DNA of 64,000 nucleotides, from assembly GCA_964350445.1 (NCBI GenBank), contig CAYGKA010000010.1, positions 44,604 to 108,603 of the forward strand. Reading direction: 5' to 3'. A program made the position numbers and the translations under genes. The notes below the pieces were generated by a model. That model was not told the DNA's origin. It saw only the letters and a program-made list of their open reading frames with translations, and made no database searches. Positions 42,975-52,320 of the stretch are shown here, piece by piece; position 1 is the stretch's first letter; each line of letters starts with the position of its first letter. The DNA comes from Hwanghaeella sp964350445 (GTDB lineage Bacteria > Pseudomonadota > Alphaproteobacteria > UBA8366 > Aestuariispiraceae).

Positions 42975-44051
42975 TCAATAGGGGAACGGCCACATCCGCA
43001 ATTTTTCCTTCGCCAGCGCCCAAAGGCGCGCCAAGCCGTGCGGTTCCACGATCAGGAAAAACACGATCAGCCCGCCGAAGACCATGAACTCGATATGCCG
43101 GATCGTCGCCGTCGACACATCCAGGCCGATGACCCCGAAGAAATTGTTCAAGAAAATCGGCAGGGTGAAGATGAAGGCGGCGCCCAGGAAGCTTCCCAGA
43201 ATGCTGCCCAACCCGCCGACGATGACCATGAACAGGATCTGGAAGGACCGGTTGATGTCGAAAGCCGACGGTTCCACCGTGTTGATATAGCAGAACGCCC
43301 AGAGCGCGCCGGCAACGCCGCAATAGAAGGAACTGATCGCGAAAGCGCTCAACTTCGTGTGCAGCGGCTTGATACCGATCAATTCGGCCGCGATATCCAT
43401 ATCGCGGATCGCCATCCAGGTCCGGCCGACCCGGCCGCGAACCAGATTCCGGGCAACCAGCGCCAGAACGATCGTGAAGCACAGCACGAACACGTATCGC
43501 GCGGTGGCCGTGGCCTCGGCGCCGGTGACCAGCGTTCCGAAAATCTCGCGCGGCGGCGCCGTCGGCACGCCGGAAATCGAATAGTTCACGAACCAGGGCT
43601 GCTTCTGGAACAGCCAGATCAGGAAGAACTGGGCCGCAAGCGTCGTCACCGCCAGATAAAAGCCTTTGATGCGCAGGCTGGGAGCGCCGAAGACGAGGCC
43701 GATCAGGGCCGACGAAACCCCGCCGGCCAGGACCCCGGCAACGATGTTGATATCCGGGAAGGCGGTAACGAATTTGTACCCCATATAGGCGCCGGCGGCC
43801 ATGAAGGCCCCGGTCCCGAGCGAGACCTGACCGGCGTAGCCCGTCAGGATGTTCAGCCCGATGGCGGCGATCGACAGGATCAGCACCGGCACCAGGATCG
43901 ATCCCAGCCAGTACTCGTTCCCGATAAGGGGGACCACGAACAACGCGAACGCCGTGACCGCTAGGACGAAATACTTGTCCATCGGGATCGGCAGCAACGC
44001 CATATCCGCGCCGTAACTCGTTTTGAATACGCCCGCCTCGCGATAGATCAT
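42975..44051 (-). CDS. livM: Branched-chain-type ABC transporter permease, LivM
   Basis: This is a 358-residue membrane subunit with about nine helices. The motif LTGYAGQVSLGTGAFMAAGAY and the second-half GGLGSILGSFLGAAF are characteristic of LivM. The first 20 residues are an unusual cytoplasmic leader. It follows livH by 83 bp, and a 203-bp gap separates it from the binding-protein gene. Confidence 0.93.
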   Translation of the reverse strand: MIYREAGVFKTSYGADMALLPIPMDKYFVLAVTAFALFVVPLIGNEYWLGSILVPVLILSIAAIGLNILTGYAGQVSLGTGAFMAAGAYMGYKFVTAFPDINIVAGVLAGGVSSALIGLVFGAPSLRIKGFYLAVTTLAAQFFLIWLFQKQPWFVNYSISGVPTAPPREIFGTLVTGAEATATARYVFVLCFTIVLALVARNLVRGRVGRTWMAIRDMDIAAELIGIKPLHTKLSAFAISSFYCGVAGALWAFCYINTVEPSAFDINRSFQILFMVIVGGLGSILGSFLGAAFIFTLPIFLNNFFGVIGLDVSTATIRHIEFMVFGGLIVFFLIVEPHGLARLWALAKEKLRMWPFPY

Positions 44052-44134
44052 GCGAAACGCCCTCCTACCTCAATAACCGCCCCTGTGAGGGGCAAAAACC
44101 TCACGAACCTCGTTCGATGCACCAAGCGCATGGG

Positions 44135-45070
44135 CTATACGCGCTCGATGATCTTGTCCCCGAACAGGCCTTGCGGCCGGAAGAACAGGAACACCAAGGC
44201 AACGATATAAGCGAACCATTCCTCGATCGCGCCGCCGAACGCGCTGCCCCAATACACCTCAGCCACCTTTTCGCCGGCGCCGATGATCAGGCCGCCGATG
44301 ATGGCGCCGGGGATCGAGGTGAAACCTCCCAGGATCAGAACCGGCAGAGCCTTCAACGCGATAACCGACAGGGAGAACTGAACGCCGAGTTTCGCACCCC
44401 ACAAAATCCCCGCAACCAAGGCGACGATCCCGGCCACCGCCCAGACGATGATCCAGATATGATTGAGCGGAATCCCGATCGAAAGCGCGGCTTGGTGATC
44501 GTCCGCAACGGCGCGCAGCGCCCGGCCGATCCGCGTGTAGTGGAAAAACAGGGCCAAAACCGTCACCATGACGCCGGCGACCACAGCGGCGAACACATCC
44601 GCCTGTTGGATCATCGCATCGCCGATGAACCAGATATCGGTGGGAATACCGACTTCCAGCGCCTTGATTTCCGATCCCCACAGGGTCTCCCCGAACCCTT
44701 CGAGGAAGAAAGCCAAACCGATTGTCGCCATGAAGAGGATGATCGGTTCCTGGTTCACAAGGTGCCGGAGAACCATCCGCTCCACCGCAAAGGCGAGCGC
44801 CGTCATGATTGCCATGGTGAGGATGAAGGCGAGCCAGATCGGCAAGCCCATCTCGATCAACCCGACAAAGTTCAAGGCGGCGAACAGCACCATGACGCCC
44901 TGGGAGAAGTTGAAAACGCCCGACGCCTTGAAAATCAGCACGAAACCGAGCGCGACGAGCGAATACATGACACCGGCCATCAGGCCGCCGAAGAAAACTT
45001 CGAGGAAGAAGTAAGGGCTGTCGACCATCTCGACGAAGGGCGTCACTAAGATGCTTTCTAGGAATTCCAT
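44135..45070 (-). CDS. livH: Branched-chain-type ABC transporter permease, LivH
   Basis: The 311-residue permease has about eight helices and the LivH landmarks GGLMAGVMYSLVALGFVLIFKASGVFNFSQG (given by FVLIFKASGVFNFSQG) and GGFTSIPGAIIGGLIIGAGE. It pairs with LivM as the transport channel. It begins 56 bp after livG. Confidence 0.94.
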   Translation of the reverse strand: MEFLESILVTPFVEMVDSPYFFLEVFFGGLMAGVMYSLVALGFVLIFKASGVFNFSQGVMVLFAALNFVGLIEMGLPIWLAFILTMAIMTALAFAVERMVLRHLVNQEPIILFMATIGLAFFLEGFGETLWGSEIKALEVGIPTDIWFIGDAMIQQADVFAAVVAGVMVTVLALFFHYTRIGRALRAVADDHQAALSIGIPLNHIWIIVWAVAGIVALVAGILWGAKLGVQFSLSVIALKALPVLILGGFTSIPGAIIGGLIIGAGEKVAEVYWGSAFGGAIEEWFAYIVALVFLFFRPQGLFGDKIIERV

Positions 45071-45126
45071 CGGTACGACCCTTCTAAGCAGTCACGGGTA
45101 CAAGGCGGCGGCGCGCGGGTGTTTGC

Positions 45127-45927
45127 CTATTCATGGGTCACCCCCAGATAGGCGTCGATGACCGCCTGGTCGCCGCGCACATCGTCCGGCGTCCCATCCG
45201 CCAGCTTCCGCCCATAGTCCAGAACGACGACACGGTCACTGAGATCCATGACCACGCTCATGTCATGTTCGATCAGCGCGATCGTGGTGCCGAACTGTTC
45301 GTTCACGTCTACGATGAACCGCGACATGTCCTCTTTTTCTTCGAGGTTCATGCCGGCCATCGGTTCATCAAGCAGCAGCAGGTCGGGCTCCGCGGCCAAG
45401 GCGCGGCCCAATTCGACGCGCTTCTGCAAGCCGTAGGGAAGGCGGCCGACCGGCGTGCGACGAATCGCCTGGATTTCAAGAAAATCGATAACCTTTTCGA
45501 CGTGTTCGCGATGCTCGATTTCTTCGCTCTTGCCGCGGAACATGTAGAGCGCCTGCTCAATAAGGCTGGCTTTCATCTTCAGCACGCGCCCTGTCATGAT
45601 ATTGTCCAGGGTCGACATCCCGCGGAACAGCGCGATGTTCTGGAACGTTCGCGCAATGCCGTTCGACGCGGCAAGATACGGGCGCATCGGCTGGTAAGCG
45701 ACGCCTTTGAAATAAATCGTGCCTTCCTGCGGTTGATAGAAACCGTTGATGACGTTCAGCATCGACGACTTGCCGGCGCCGTTCGGCCCGATGATGGACC
45801 TGATTTCGCCCTTGCGAATGTCGAAGCTGATGTCGTTCAGCGCCTTCACCCCGCCGAAGCCGAGGCTGATATTCTCAACGCGCAGGATTTCACCGCCGAT
45901 GCGGCCCTGATGATCCGTGGCTATCAC
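45127..45927 (-). CDS. livG: Branched-chain-type ABC transporter ATPase, LivG
   Basis: This is a 266-residue ATP-binding subunit. Walker A is GPNGAGKSS, the signature-region reads RLPYGLQKRVELGRAL, and Walker B is LLLLDEPMAGMN. It lies 7 bp after the acyl-CoA synthetase gene, so the operon reads synthetase, livG, livH, livM, binding protein, livF, PaaK-like. Confidence 0.94.
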   Translation of the reverse strand: MIATDHQGRIGGEILRVENISLGFGGVKALNDISFDIRKGEIRSIIGPNGAGKSSMLNVINGFYQPQEGTIYFKGVAYQPMRPYLAASNGIARTFQNIALFRGMSTLDNIMTGRVLKMKASLIEQALYMFRGKSEEIEHREHVEKVIDFLEIQAIRRTPVGRLPYGLQKRVELGRALAAEPDLLLLDEPMAGMNLEEKEDMSRFIVDVNEQFGTTIALIEHDMSVVMDLSDRVVVLDYGRKLADGTPDDVRGDQAVIDAYLGVTHE

Positions 45928-45934
45928 TTGAACA

Positions 45935-47920
45935 TTACTCCGCGGCTTGGCTGAAGCTGCCGGACGGAGACACGGTCTCGGCGTCCAGTATCTTGAGGTC
46001 TGCCTTCAACATTCCCTTACGGCCGTCTTCGAAGGTGATTTCGGTCTCGATCGACGCTGTGGACGCACCGGAATAGAGACCGTCGATCAACGGCCCGTAT
46101 TTGTCCGCGATGAAACTGCGGCGGACCTTGCTGGTGCGGGTCAACTCGCCGTCATCCGCGTCGAGCAGCTTGTGCAGCACCAGAAAACGCTTGATCTGCG
46201 ACCCGGCGACACGCTCTTCGGATGCCAGATCCCGGTTCACCTGGGCGACATGTTCGCTCACCATATCGTAGACGCGCGGCATCGCGGCGAGTTCCTGGTA
46301 CGACGCATAAGCGATGTTGTTGCGTTCCGCCCAGTTGCCGACGGCTTCCGGGTCGATGTTGATGAACGCCGCACAATAATCCCGCCCGTTTCCGAAGGCG
46401 ACCGCCTCGCGAATTTCGGGGAAGAATTTCAGCTTGTTCTCGATGTATTTCGGGGCGAACAGCGAACCGTCGTTCAGCTTGCCGACATCCTTGGCGCGGT
46501 CGATGATCTTCAAGTGACCGTCTTCGTCCAGGAAACCCGCATCGCCGGTATGGAACCAACCGCCGGTCTTCGCTTCGTCCGTCGCGTCCTGGTTCTTGAA
46601 GTATTCCTTGAAGATCCCGTGGCTCTTGATCAGCAATTCGCCGCTGTCGTCGATCTTTATTTCGACGCCTTCCAGCGGCACGCCGACCGTATCCGGCTTG
46701 ATCTGACCATCCGGCTGAATGGTCACGAAGACCGAGGTCTCGGTCGATCCGTAAAGCTGCTTCAGATTGATGCCGATCGACCTGTAAAAGTCGAAAATAT
46801 CCGGTCCGATCGCCTCGCCGGCCGTATAGCCGATGCGCACACGGCTGAGGCCCAAGACGTTCTTCAAGGGCCCGTAGACCAGAATTTCGCCCAGGCCGTA
46901 CAGCAGTCTATCTGTCAGCGAAACCGGTTTGCCTTCCAGGATCTTCACGCCGACCTTGCGCGCGACGCCCATGAAGTAATGGAAAATGTCGCGCTTGATC
47001 TTGCTGGCGTCTTCGATCCGGATCGAAACCTGGGTCAGGATGTTTTCGAAAATCCGCGGCGGCGCAAAGAAATAGCTGGGGCCGAGTTCGCGCAGATCGG
47101 TCAGGACCGTATCCGAGCTTTCCGGACAGGCGACGCAGAAGCCGGCGATATAGGATTGCGCGAACGAAAAGGCCGTATCGCCGATCCAGGCCAACGGCAG
47201 ATAGGCAAGCACCTGGTCGCTCTCTCGCAAACCTTCGAAAACCACGCCGGCATAGGCTGCCTGCAGCATGTTGTCGAAGGTCAGCAGAACGCCTTTCGGG
47301 TTGCCGGTCGTACCCGACGTATAGGGGATGATGCACACATCATCGCCTTTACCCTTGTCGACTTCCGCATCGACCGCGCCGGGGTTCTTGGCGAGATAGT
47401 CCTGCCCGCGTTTTCGGACGGCTTCATAGTCGAACAGGTAGTCGTAATTGTAGTCGCGGACGCCGCGCGAATTGTCGAAGATGACGTAGTCCAGCGTCGA
47501 AAGATGTTCCTTGAGGTAGATCAGCTTGTCGACCTGTTCCTGGTCTTCCGCCAGGGCGAAGCGCACTTCCGCGTGCTCCAACGGGAACTTCATCTCATCC
47601 GCGACGGAGTCCTGATAGATCGGAACCGGAATAGCCCCGACGGTCTGCGCAATCGCGATCATCCAATACAGTCTGGGCCGGTTGTCGCCGATGATGGCGA
47701 TCCGGTCGCCGCGCTGAATGCCCATATCGAGCAGGCCGGCGGCAACACTGAAGACCTCATCCTTGACCTCAGACCAGGTCCAGGACTGCCAGATACCCAA
47801 ATCCTTCTCGCGCGTGGCCGGTTTGTTCGCGCGGTGCTCGGCATTGTACCGAAGCAGTTTCGGGAACGTATCGTAGGTCTTGATATCGGGAAGCGCAGAT
47901 GCGCCCGACGCTGCCGACAT
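45935..47920 (-). CDS. Long-chain-type acyl-CoA synthetase (AMP-binding)
   Basis: The 661-residue adenylate-forming ligase activates a carboxylic acid to the CoA ester. The P-loop IPYTSGTTGNPKG (near residue 206), YGSTETSVF and the hinge GWFHTGDAGFLDEDG, KIIDRAKDVGKLNDG and the late KFFPEIREAVAFGNG are complete. The C-terminus is unusually long for this class. It is the first gene of the Liv-type operon. Its substrate probably matches what the transporter imports; fatty or aromatic acids are both possible. Confidence 0.9.
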   Translation of the reverse strand: MSAASGASALPDIKTYDTFPKLLRYNAEHRANKPATREKDLGIWQSWTWSEVKDEVFSVAAGLLDMGIQRGDRIAIIGDNRPRLYWMIAIAQTVGAIPVPIYQDSVADEMKFPLEHAEVRFALAEDQEQVDKLIYLKEHLSTLDYVIFDNSRGVRDYNYDYLFDYEAVRKRGQDYLAKNPGAVDAEVDKGKGDDVCIIPYTSGTTGNPKGVLLTFDNMLQAAYAGVVFEGLRESDQVLAYLPLAWIGDTAFSFAQSYIAGFCVACPESSDTVLTDLRELGPSYFFAPPRIFENILTQVSIRIEDASKIKRDIFHYFMGVARKVGVKILEGKPVSLTDRLLYGLGEILVYGPLKNVLGLSRVRIGYTAGEAIGPDIFDFYRSIGINLKQLYGSTETSVFVTIQPDGQIKPDTVGVPLEGVEIKIDDSGELLIKSHGIFKEYFKNQDATDEAKTGGWFHTGDAGFLDEDGHLKIIDRAKDVGKLNDGSLFAPKYIENKLKFFPEIREAVAFGNGRDYCAAFINIDPEAVGNWAERNNIAYASYQELAAMPRVYDMVSEHVAQVNRDLASEERVAGSQIKRFLVLHKLLDADDGELTRTSKVRRSFIADKYGPLIDGLYSGASTASIETEITFEDGRKGMLKADLKILDAETVSPSGSFSQAAE

Positions 47921-48282
47921 TCCTGTCTCCTCCCTGAACGCGGACCTCTTTTTATTGGGCCCGTCTGTTCAATAAACATCCACTTTCGTGACGACGACGC
48001 AACAGTCGTCCCACGCACCACCGCCCGTCAAGCTCTTAATTGACGCGGGTACCTTGTTACCAACCCCCTGAATCCAGCGGAAAAACACAGGCTCAAGAAG
48101 GGTCGTCCGACCGTCCCGGATTCCAATGTCGGCGGAAAGGAGACTAGTGCTTACGCAAAGGGGCCGGAATAATCTGTCAACCAGACGACAATTCACGCAA
48201 TTAATATGGCGAAACCGCCCTTTCGGAGAAACGAAGTGCAACCCACACGCCCCCAACGGACATGGATACCGCTATTCGCCTG
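47921..48282. other. Promoter gap of the transporter operon, no gene seen
   Basis: The 362-bp gap separates the synthetase start from the stop of the Crp/Fnr-type gene. A minus-strand frame of 95 codons at 47969-48256 has no recognisable features and is not called. The region holds the inverted repeat at 47951-47976 and GACGAC/GTCGTC at 47993-48010. Nothing else stands out. Confidence 0.6.
47951..47976 (-). promoter_or_regulatory. Inverted repeat TTTATTG-N12-CAATAAA, candidate operator
   Basis: TTTATTG (47951-47957) and CAATAAA (47970-47976) form a 7-bp inverted repeat 31-56 bases ahead of the acyl-CoA synthetase start. Its position suits a repressor site for the transporter operon. The cognate regulator is unknown; the adjacent Crp/Fnr-type gene is a candidate. 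Confidence 0.35.
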
Positions 48283-48960
48283 TTATTCGGCGCCGTAGGT
48301 TTTCAAACCATTCAGGTTCAGGATCGTGATTCCGCCGTATTCGGTGCGCAACAACCCCTGTTCCTGCAACTGACGAATCGCCTGGTTCGCGGTCGGGCGC
48401 GATACGCCGGCCAACAGACCGAGTTCCTCCTGTGTCAGATCCAGATGCTGGCCGGAATCAGGATACAGTACCGGATTGAACATGATGGCCACGGCCCGGG
48501 CGACGCGCCCGGTCGCATCGAGCATCCTGTCATTCTCCAGCAAGCCGATGAAATGGCCCAGACGTTCGTTCATTTGCACGACCAGGAACCGGGCGAAGGC
48601 GCCGCTATTCTCGAACAGCCACATGAAGGTGGCGCGATCCATCATCGCCAGATTGCTCGGCCGGATCGCCACGATGTCATATCGGCGCAACTCGTTCTTC
48701 AGGATCGTGCCTTCGCCGAACCAGCCGCCGGAATGAACGCCGCTCAGTGTGACCTCTTTCCCTTCGCGGGAAATCGCCCGCATCTTCAACAAGCCGTCCG
48801 CCACGCCCATCCAATGATCGAATTTATGCCCGGTTTCGCAGACAAGCCCGCCGGCCGGGTACCGCCGCTCCGTCACGGCGGCCAGCACGCGTTCCAGCGC
48901 TTCCGGCTCGAGGTTCCTGGACCAAGCCGCGATATTATGCAGGCGGTCGCGGTCGATCAT
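48283..48960 (-). CDS. Crp/Fnr-family transcriptional regulator
   Basis: The 225-residue regulator has a cyclic-nucleotide-binding-like beta-barrel (ERRYPAGGLVCETGHKFDHWMGVADG, given by FDHWMGVADG, and HSGGWFGEGTIL), a long dimer helix and a C-terminal helix-turn-helix LTQEELGLLAGVSRPTANQAI. The four-cysteine cluster of true FNR is absent. The ATG at 48960 is preferred; a GTG at 49002 would add 14 residues. It lies next to the transporter operon and may regulate it. Confidence 0.9.
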   Translation of the reverse strand: MIDRDRLHNIAAWSRNLEPEALERVLAAVTERRYPAGGLVCETGHKFDHWMGVADGLLKMRAISREGKEVTLSGVHSGGWFGEGTILKNELRRYDIVAIRPSNLAMMDRATFMWLFENSGAFARFLVVQMNERLGHFIGLLENDRMLDATGRVARAVAIMFNPVLYPDSGQHLDLTQEELGLLAGVSRPTANQAIRQLQEQGLLRTEYGGITILNLNGLKTYGAE

Positions 48961-49203
48961 GCCCCGATGCCTCGGCCGAACCGATTTTGGGCAACGTTCC
49001 ACCGAAACCGCACCATTGCCATCTGCGTTACCTTGAATTCGATATTTCTAAATAAGAACAAACCGCTAGGTCACCTCAACGCGACGGAGATTTCCCGCTT
49101 CGACATGATGCGCGCTGGGAAACCTACCCGCAAGAATGATGGCACTGAAACATCAGTTCCGCAGCGGCTTCCATGGCGCGTCCGCTGCGCCTATATTCCA
49201 GCC

Positions 49204-49416
49204 ATGCAGGACCGATCGAATCCTCTTCCACAGTCATCCGCGCCCCGCGGCGGCGGCCCCGACAGGTTGACCCTCATCTCGCTTGTCGGCACGTCGGCCG
49301 TGTTTCTGGCGGTCGTCCTGCTGTTTACCGTCCCAGGACTTGGCGGCCTGGCCACGGCGGGATACGACGCCATGTACAGCGCCATGAATTATATGGCGGA
49401 AATGTGCCGCTTCTGA
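49204..49416 (+). CDS. Small membrane protein, 70 residues
   Basis: From the ATG at 49204 the frame encodes 70 residues: a polar N-terminus with PQSSAPRGGGPD, a hydrophobic segment TLISLVGTSAVFLAVVLLF (about 23-41), then GLGGLATAGYDAMYSAMNYM and an end MAEMCRF. The single helix suggests a membrane-anchored peptide. I know no family, and the longer frame from 48262 is a shadow. It ends 10 bp before the Sco1 gene stop, on the opposite strand. Confidence 0.5.
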   Translation: MQDRSNPLPQSSAPRGGGPDRLTLISLVGTSAVFLAVVLLFTVPGLGGLATAGYDAMYSAMNYMAEMCRF

Positions 49417-49426
49417 CCTTCGGCCG

Positions 49427-50044
49427 TTACAGCAGTTGCCGGATCGCCGCGGCCATCTGTTTCGGCGTTACGTCATGCAGCATCACCGCGGCCAGCCGCC
49501 AATCCGCGTCCATCAGGTAGTAATAGGACGAATGATCGACCAGGTAATCGTCGTCGCTGCGCCCTTTGTCCCGGGCCAGATAGACGACCCTGAACGCCTT
49601 GGCGGCGGCGGCGATCTGACCCGGACTGCCTGTCAGGCCGACCATCTGTTCATGGAAGGCGGCTGCGTAGTCCCCCACGACGTCGATGCCGTCGCGCTTG
49701 GGATCGACCGTGATGAAGATCGGCGTCACCGCTTCGGCGGCTGGGCCGAGCAGATCCATGGCCTCGGCAATCGTGTGCAGGCTGGTGGGGCAAACATCAG
49801 GGCAATAGGTGTAGCCGAAATAGATGATTGCCGGTCCGCCGGCGAAGGCCAACTCGGTCACGCCTTCCCCGTCCGCGCCCACAAGGGCGATCGGGCCGCC
49901 GATCGCCGCATCGGTCTGAACCAGGCCGGGTCCCGACACCGTCTTGGGTTCGGTCGCCTCGCGCCATAGAATCCACCCTGCGGTCCCCAAGGCGGGAATC
50001 ACGAACAAAAACCAGACCAGTCCTGTGCCGAGAAATCGTTTCAT
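49427..50044 (-). CDS. Sco1/SenC copper-chaperone-like protein
   Basis: This is a 205-residue membrane-anchored thioredoxin-fold protein. An N-terminal anchor (WFLFVIPALGTAGWIL) precedes FAGGPAIIYFGYTYCPDVCPTSLHTI, with the copper-binding pair Cys-x3-Cys in CPDVC, and the third ligand His is in YLVDHSSYYY. Sco proteins place copper in cytochrome oxidase CuA or act as thiol oxidoreductases. No oxidase genes are adjacent. Confidence 0.93.
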   Translation of the reverse strand: MKRFLGTGLVWFLFVIPALGTAGWILWREATEPKTVSGPGLVQTDAAIGGPIALVGADGEGVTELAFAGGPAIIYFGYTYCPDVCPTSLHTIAEAMDLLGPAAEAVTPIFITVDPKRDGIDVVGDYAAAFHEQMVGLTGSPGQIAAAAKAFRVVYLARDKGRSDDDYLVDHSSYYYLMDADWRLAAVMLHDVTPKQMAAAIRQLL

Positions 50045-50132
50045 TGCGCTACGCTATCGCCCGGCGGACGCACGGGCCAATCACGGATTGGCGACGGCGC
50101 ACGTCCGGATGGGCCGGTTGTCGTCGCCGGAG

Positions 50133-51089
50133 TCAGGAGAGGCCTTGGCGCCCCATGGCCAGGAATTTTTCACGGCGGCGCGCCCGCAGCGCGCCCGGCT
50201 CCATGGCGCAAAGATCGGTCAGGGTCTCCTCGATCGCATCGCCGACCATGGCGATCGCCGTCGCCGGGTCGCGATGGGCGCCGCCCACCGGTTCCTTGAT
50301 CACTCTGTCGATGACTTTCAGCTTCGCAAGGTCCTGCGCGGTCAGGCGCAGGGCTTCCGCGGCGGTTTGCGCTTCATCGGCGCTGCGCCACAGGATGGAA
50401 GCGCAGCCTTCCGGTGAGATCACCGAATAGATCGAGTTTTCCAACATGAAGACCGCGTCGCCCGACGCCAACGCGATGGCGCCGCCGGACCCACCTTCGC
50501 CGATGACCGTCGCGATCAGGGGCACGCGGATATTAAGGCAATGTTCGATCGACCGCGCGATGGCTTCGGACTGGCCGCGTTCTTCCGCGCCAACGCCCGG
50601 ATAGGCGCCGGGGGTATCGACCAGCGTGACGATCGGCAGGTGGAACCGATCCGCCAATTCCATCAAACGCTGGGCCTTGCGATAGCCTTCCGGCCGCGCC
50701 ATGCCGAAATTGTGCTTGATCCGCGCTTGCGTATCGCCGCCCTTCTCATGGCCTATGACGACGCAGGATCGTCCGCGAAACCGGCCTATCCCGCCCAGAA
50801 TGGCGTGATCGTCGGCAAAGGAGCGGTCACCGGCCAGCGGTTGAAAATCCGTGAACAGATGTTGGACATAGCTTTTGAAATGCGGGCGGTCCGGATGGCG
50901 GGCGACCTGCACCTTTTGCCACGGCGTCAGTTTCGCATAGGTCGTGGTGATCAGCTTGTCGACTTTGGTCTGCAGTTTGCCGACCTCGTCTGCGATATTC
51001 ACCTCTCCGGTATCGGCAAGGTGGCGCAGTTCTTCGATTTTGCCTTCCAGTTCGGCGATCGGCTGTTCGAAATCCAGGAAATTGCGCAT
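50133..51089 (-). CDS. accA: Acetyl-CoA carboxylase carboxyltransferase subunit alpha
   Basis: This is a 318-residue subunit of the carboxyltransferase that makes malonyl-CoA. It starts with MRNFLDFEQPIAELEGKIEEL and has GTFG-type core blocks (GRFRGRSCVVIGHEKGGDT, LVDTPGAYPGVGAEERGQSEAIA and IGEGGSGGAIALA) and VISPEGCASILWR, all diagnostic of AccA. It is monocistronic, with a 212-bp gap to the LysR-type gene. The accD partner is elsewhere. Confidence 0.97.
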   Translation of the reverse strand: MRNFLDFEQPIAELEGKIEELRHLADTGEVNIADEVGKLQTKVDKLITTTYAKLTPWQKVQVARHPDRPHFKSYVQHLFTDFQPLAGDRSFADDHAILGGIGRFRGRSCVVIGHEKGGDTQARIKHNFGMARPEGYRKAQRLMELADRFHLPIVTLVDTPGAYPGVGAEERGQSEAIARSIEHCLNIRVPLIATVIGEGGSGGAIALASGDAVFMLENSIYSVISPEGCASILWRSADEAQTAAEALRLTAQDLAKLKVIDRVIKEPVGGAHRDPATAIAMVGDAIEETLTDLCAMEPGALRARRREKFLAMGRQGLS

Positions 51090-51301
51090 CGGTGGATGCA
51101 GTCCTCAGTCAGGGGCCTCATTCAGGGGCCATTGTCGGGCATTCGCTCAATCATTCGTCGGGCGTCCGTTTCACAGGGGCCGGTAATGCCGCCGCCCGAG
51201 GCACGCTCTCTGATTTAGGTAACGAGCGCCTCCCACGAATGCAAGGGCGGCGAGGGAAACGATCCCGTCAACAGGCCTCTTTCGACGCGTTCGTTCCCGA
51301 T

Positions 51302-52222
51302 TCAGACCGCCATACCCACGTCCGGCACCTCGCTCAACAGCCAATCGCGTAGGCGTTGAAACTTCGGCGTTCCGGCAAAGGGCGTCGGGCAGACCAACCA
51401 TGTCGCCGCGCGTGAAAGTATCGGCGGTCCGACGGGACGCAGAAATCCGGCTTCGACGTCCTGCTCGATCAGCAAGGTCCGGCCCAATCCGATTCCCATC
51501 CCGCTGACCGCCGCCTGCAGCATCAAGTCCGCGCGATCGAACATTTGATCGATCCGGACGGCCCGTCCGTCCAGCCCCAAACCGGCGAAATAGTCGCGCC
51601 AGGAGAACCCCGTCCCATCGCGCGCGCCGCGTCTATCTTCTAGAAAGTCCAAGCTCGACGGGTTGGGCGCATCGCGGATATCCCGCAGAGCCGGGCGATA
51701 GGATTGGCCGGCAACCGGTTGCAGGAAGCTTGGCGCCAAACGGACGCAATGCAAACCGGCATAGGGGCCGACACCATAGCGGATCGCCGCGTCGATCTCC
51801 CTTTCCCGGAAATCTTCAAACCCGTCGGCTACATTCAGGGAAATCTCCATTCCCTCCAGACGCGCGCGGGACAAGGCGGGAAACAGCCATTTTGTCGCCA
51901 GGGATGACGGCAATGTCAGCCTGATCCGACCCGGGTTTTCGCGCAGGCGGAGGCGTTCCAGCGCCTGTTCGAAATCGGCCATCGTGGACGTGGCGGCCTC
52001 GCAAAGAATTCTGCCCGCGTCCGTCTGGCGCACGCTTCGCGTCGTACGGTCGAACAACCGCACGCCCAATTGATCCTCCAGCGTCTTGATCCTGTGGCTG
52101 ACGGCGGTTTGATGAAGCCCCAGATAATCGGCCGCCTTGGTGAAGCTTCCCGCCTCCGCCACGGCCGATAGATAAGGGGCGGACTGAACCGCCAAGAGCG
52201 CTTTCTGATGCAATTTATTCAT
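51302..52222 (-). CDS. LysR-family transcriptional regulator
   Basis: The 306-residue regulator has a winged helix in residues 20-80 (AVAEAGSFTKAADYLGLHQTAVSHRIKTLEDQLGVRLFDR, given by AADYLGLHQTAVSHRI) and a two-lobed effector domain. It resembles the GcvA subgroup with short leading extension. It is divergent from phzF with 98 bp between starts, the classical arrangement in which a LysR protein controls the adjacent gene. Confidence 0.92.
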   Translation of the reverse strand: MNKLHQKALLAVQSAPYLSAVAEAGSFTKAADYLGLHQTAVSHRIKTLEDQLGVRLFDRTTRSVRQTDAGRILCEAATSTMADFEQALERLRLRENPGRIRLTLPSSLATKWLFPALSRARLEGMEISLNVADGFEDFREREIDAAIRYGVGPYAGLHCVRLAPSFLQPVAGQSYRPALRDIRDAPNPSSLDFLEDRRGARDGTGFSWRDYFAGLGLDGRAVRIDQMFDRADLMLQAAVSGMGIGLGRTLLIEQDVEAGFLRPVGPPILSRAATWLVCPTPFAGTPKFQRLRDWLLSEVPDVGMAV

Positions 52223-52237
52223 GAGTATTATTCATGA
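52217..52237. repeat. Direct repeat ATTCATGA at the lysR start
   Basis: ATTCATGA occurs at 52217-52224 and again at 52230-52237, 13 bp apart, and overlaps the lysR start codon. The lysR/phzF gap (52223-52320) is AT-rich compared with neighbouring genes. A regulatory site is possible, but the repeat is too short to be sure. Confidence 0.3.
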
Positions 52238-52320
52238 TTATATGACCTCAAGCTTATAACTTTTAGCCTTTTTACACAGTATCTATTGCGTATATTTACA
52301 CAAGAGCTAGGGAATTTATC

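Noticed and set aside
45947..48043. A 698-codon plus-strand frame opposite the acyl-CoA synthetase
   Set aside because: It mirrors the real gene on the other strand, as do similar long antisense frames over cobT, ccmF and the transporter operon. Their composition is low complexity and they match no family.
47969..48256. 95-codon minus-strand frame in the promoter gap
   Set aside because: No ribosome site, no domain, and no hydrophobic pattern. It probably arises by chance in GC-rich sequence.
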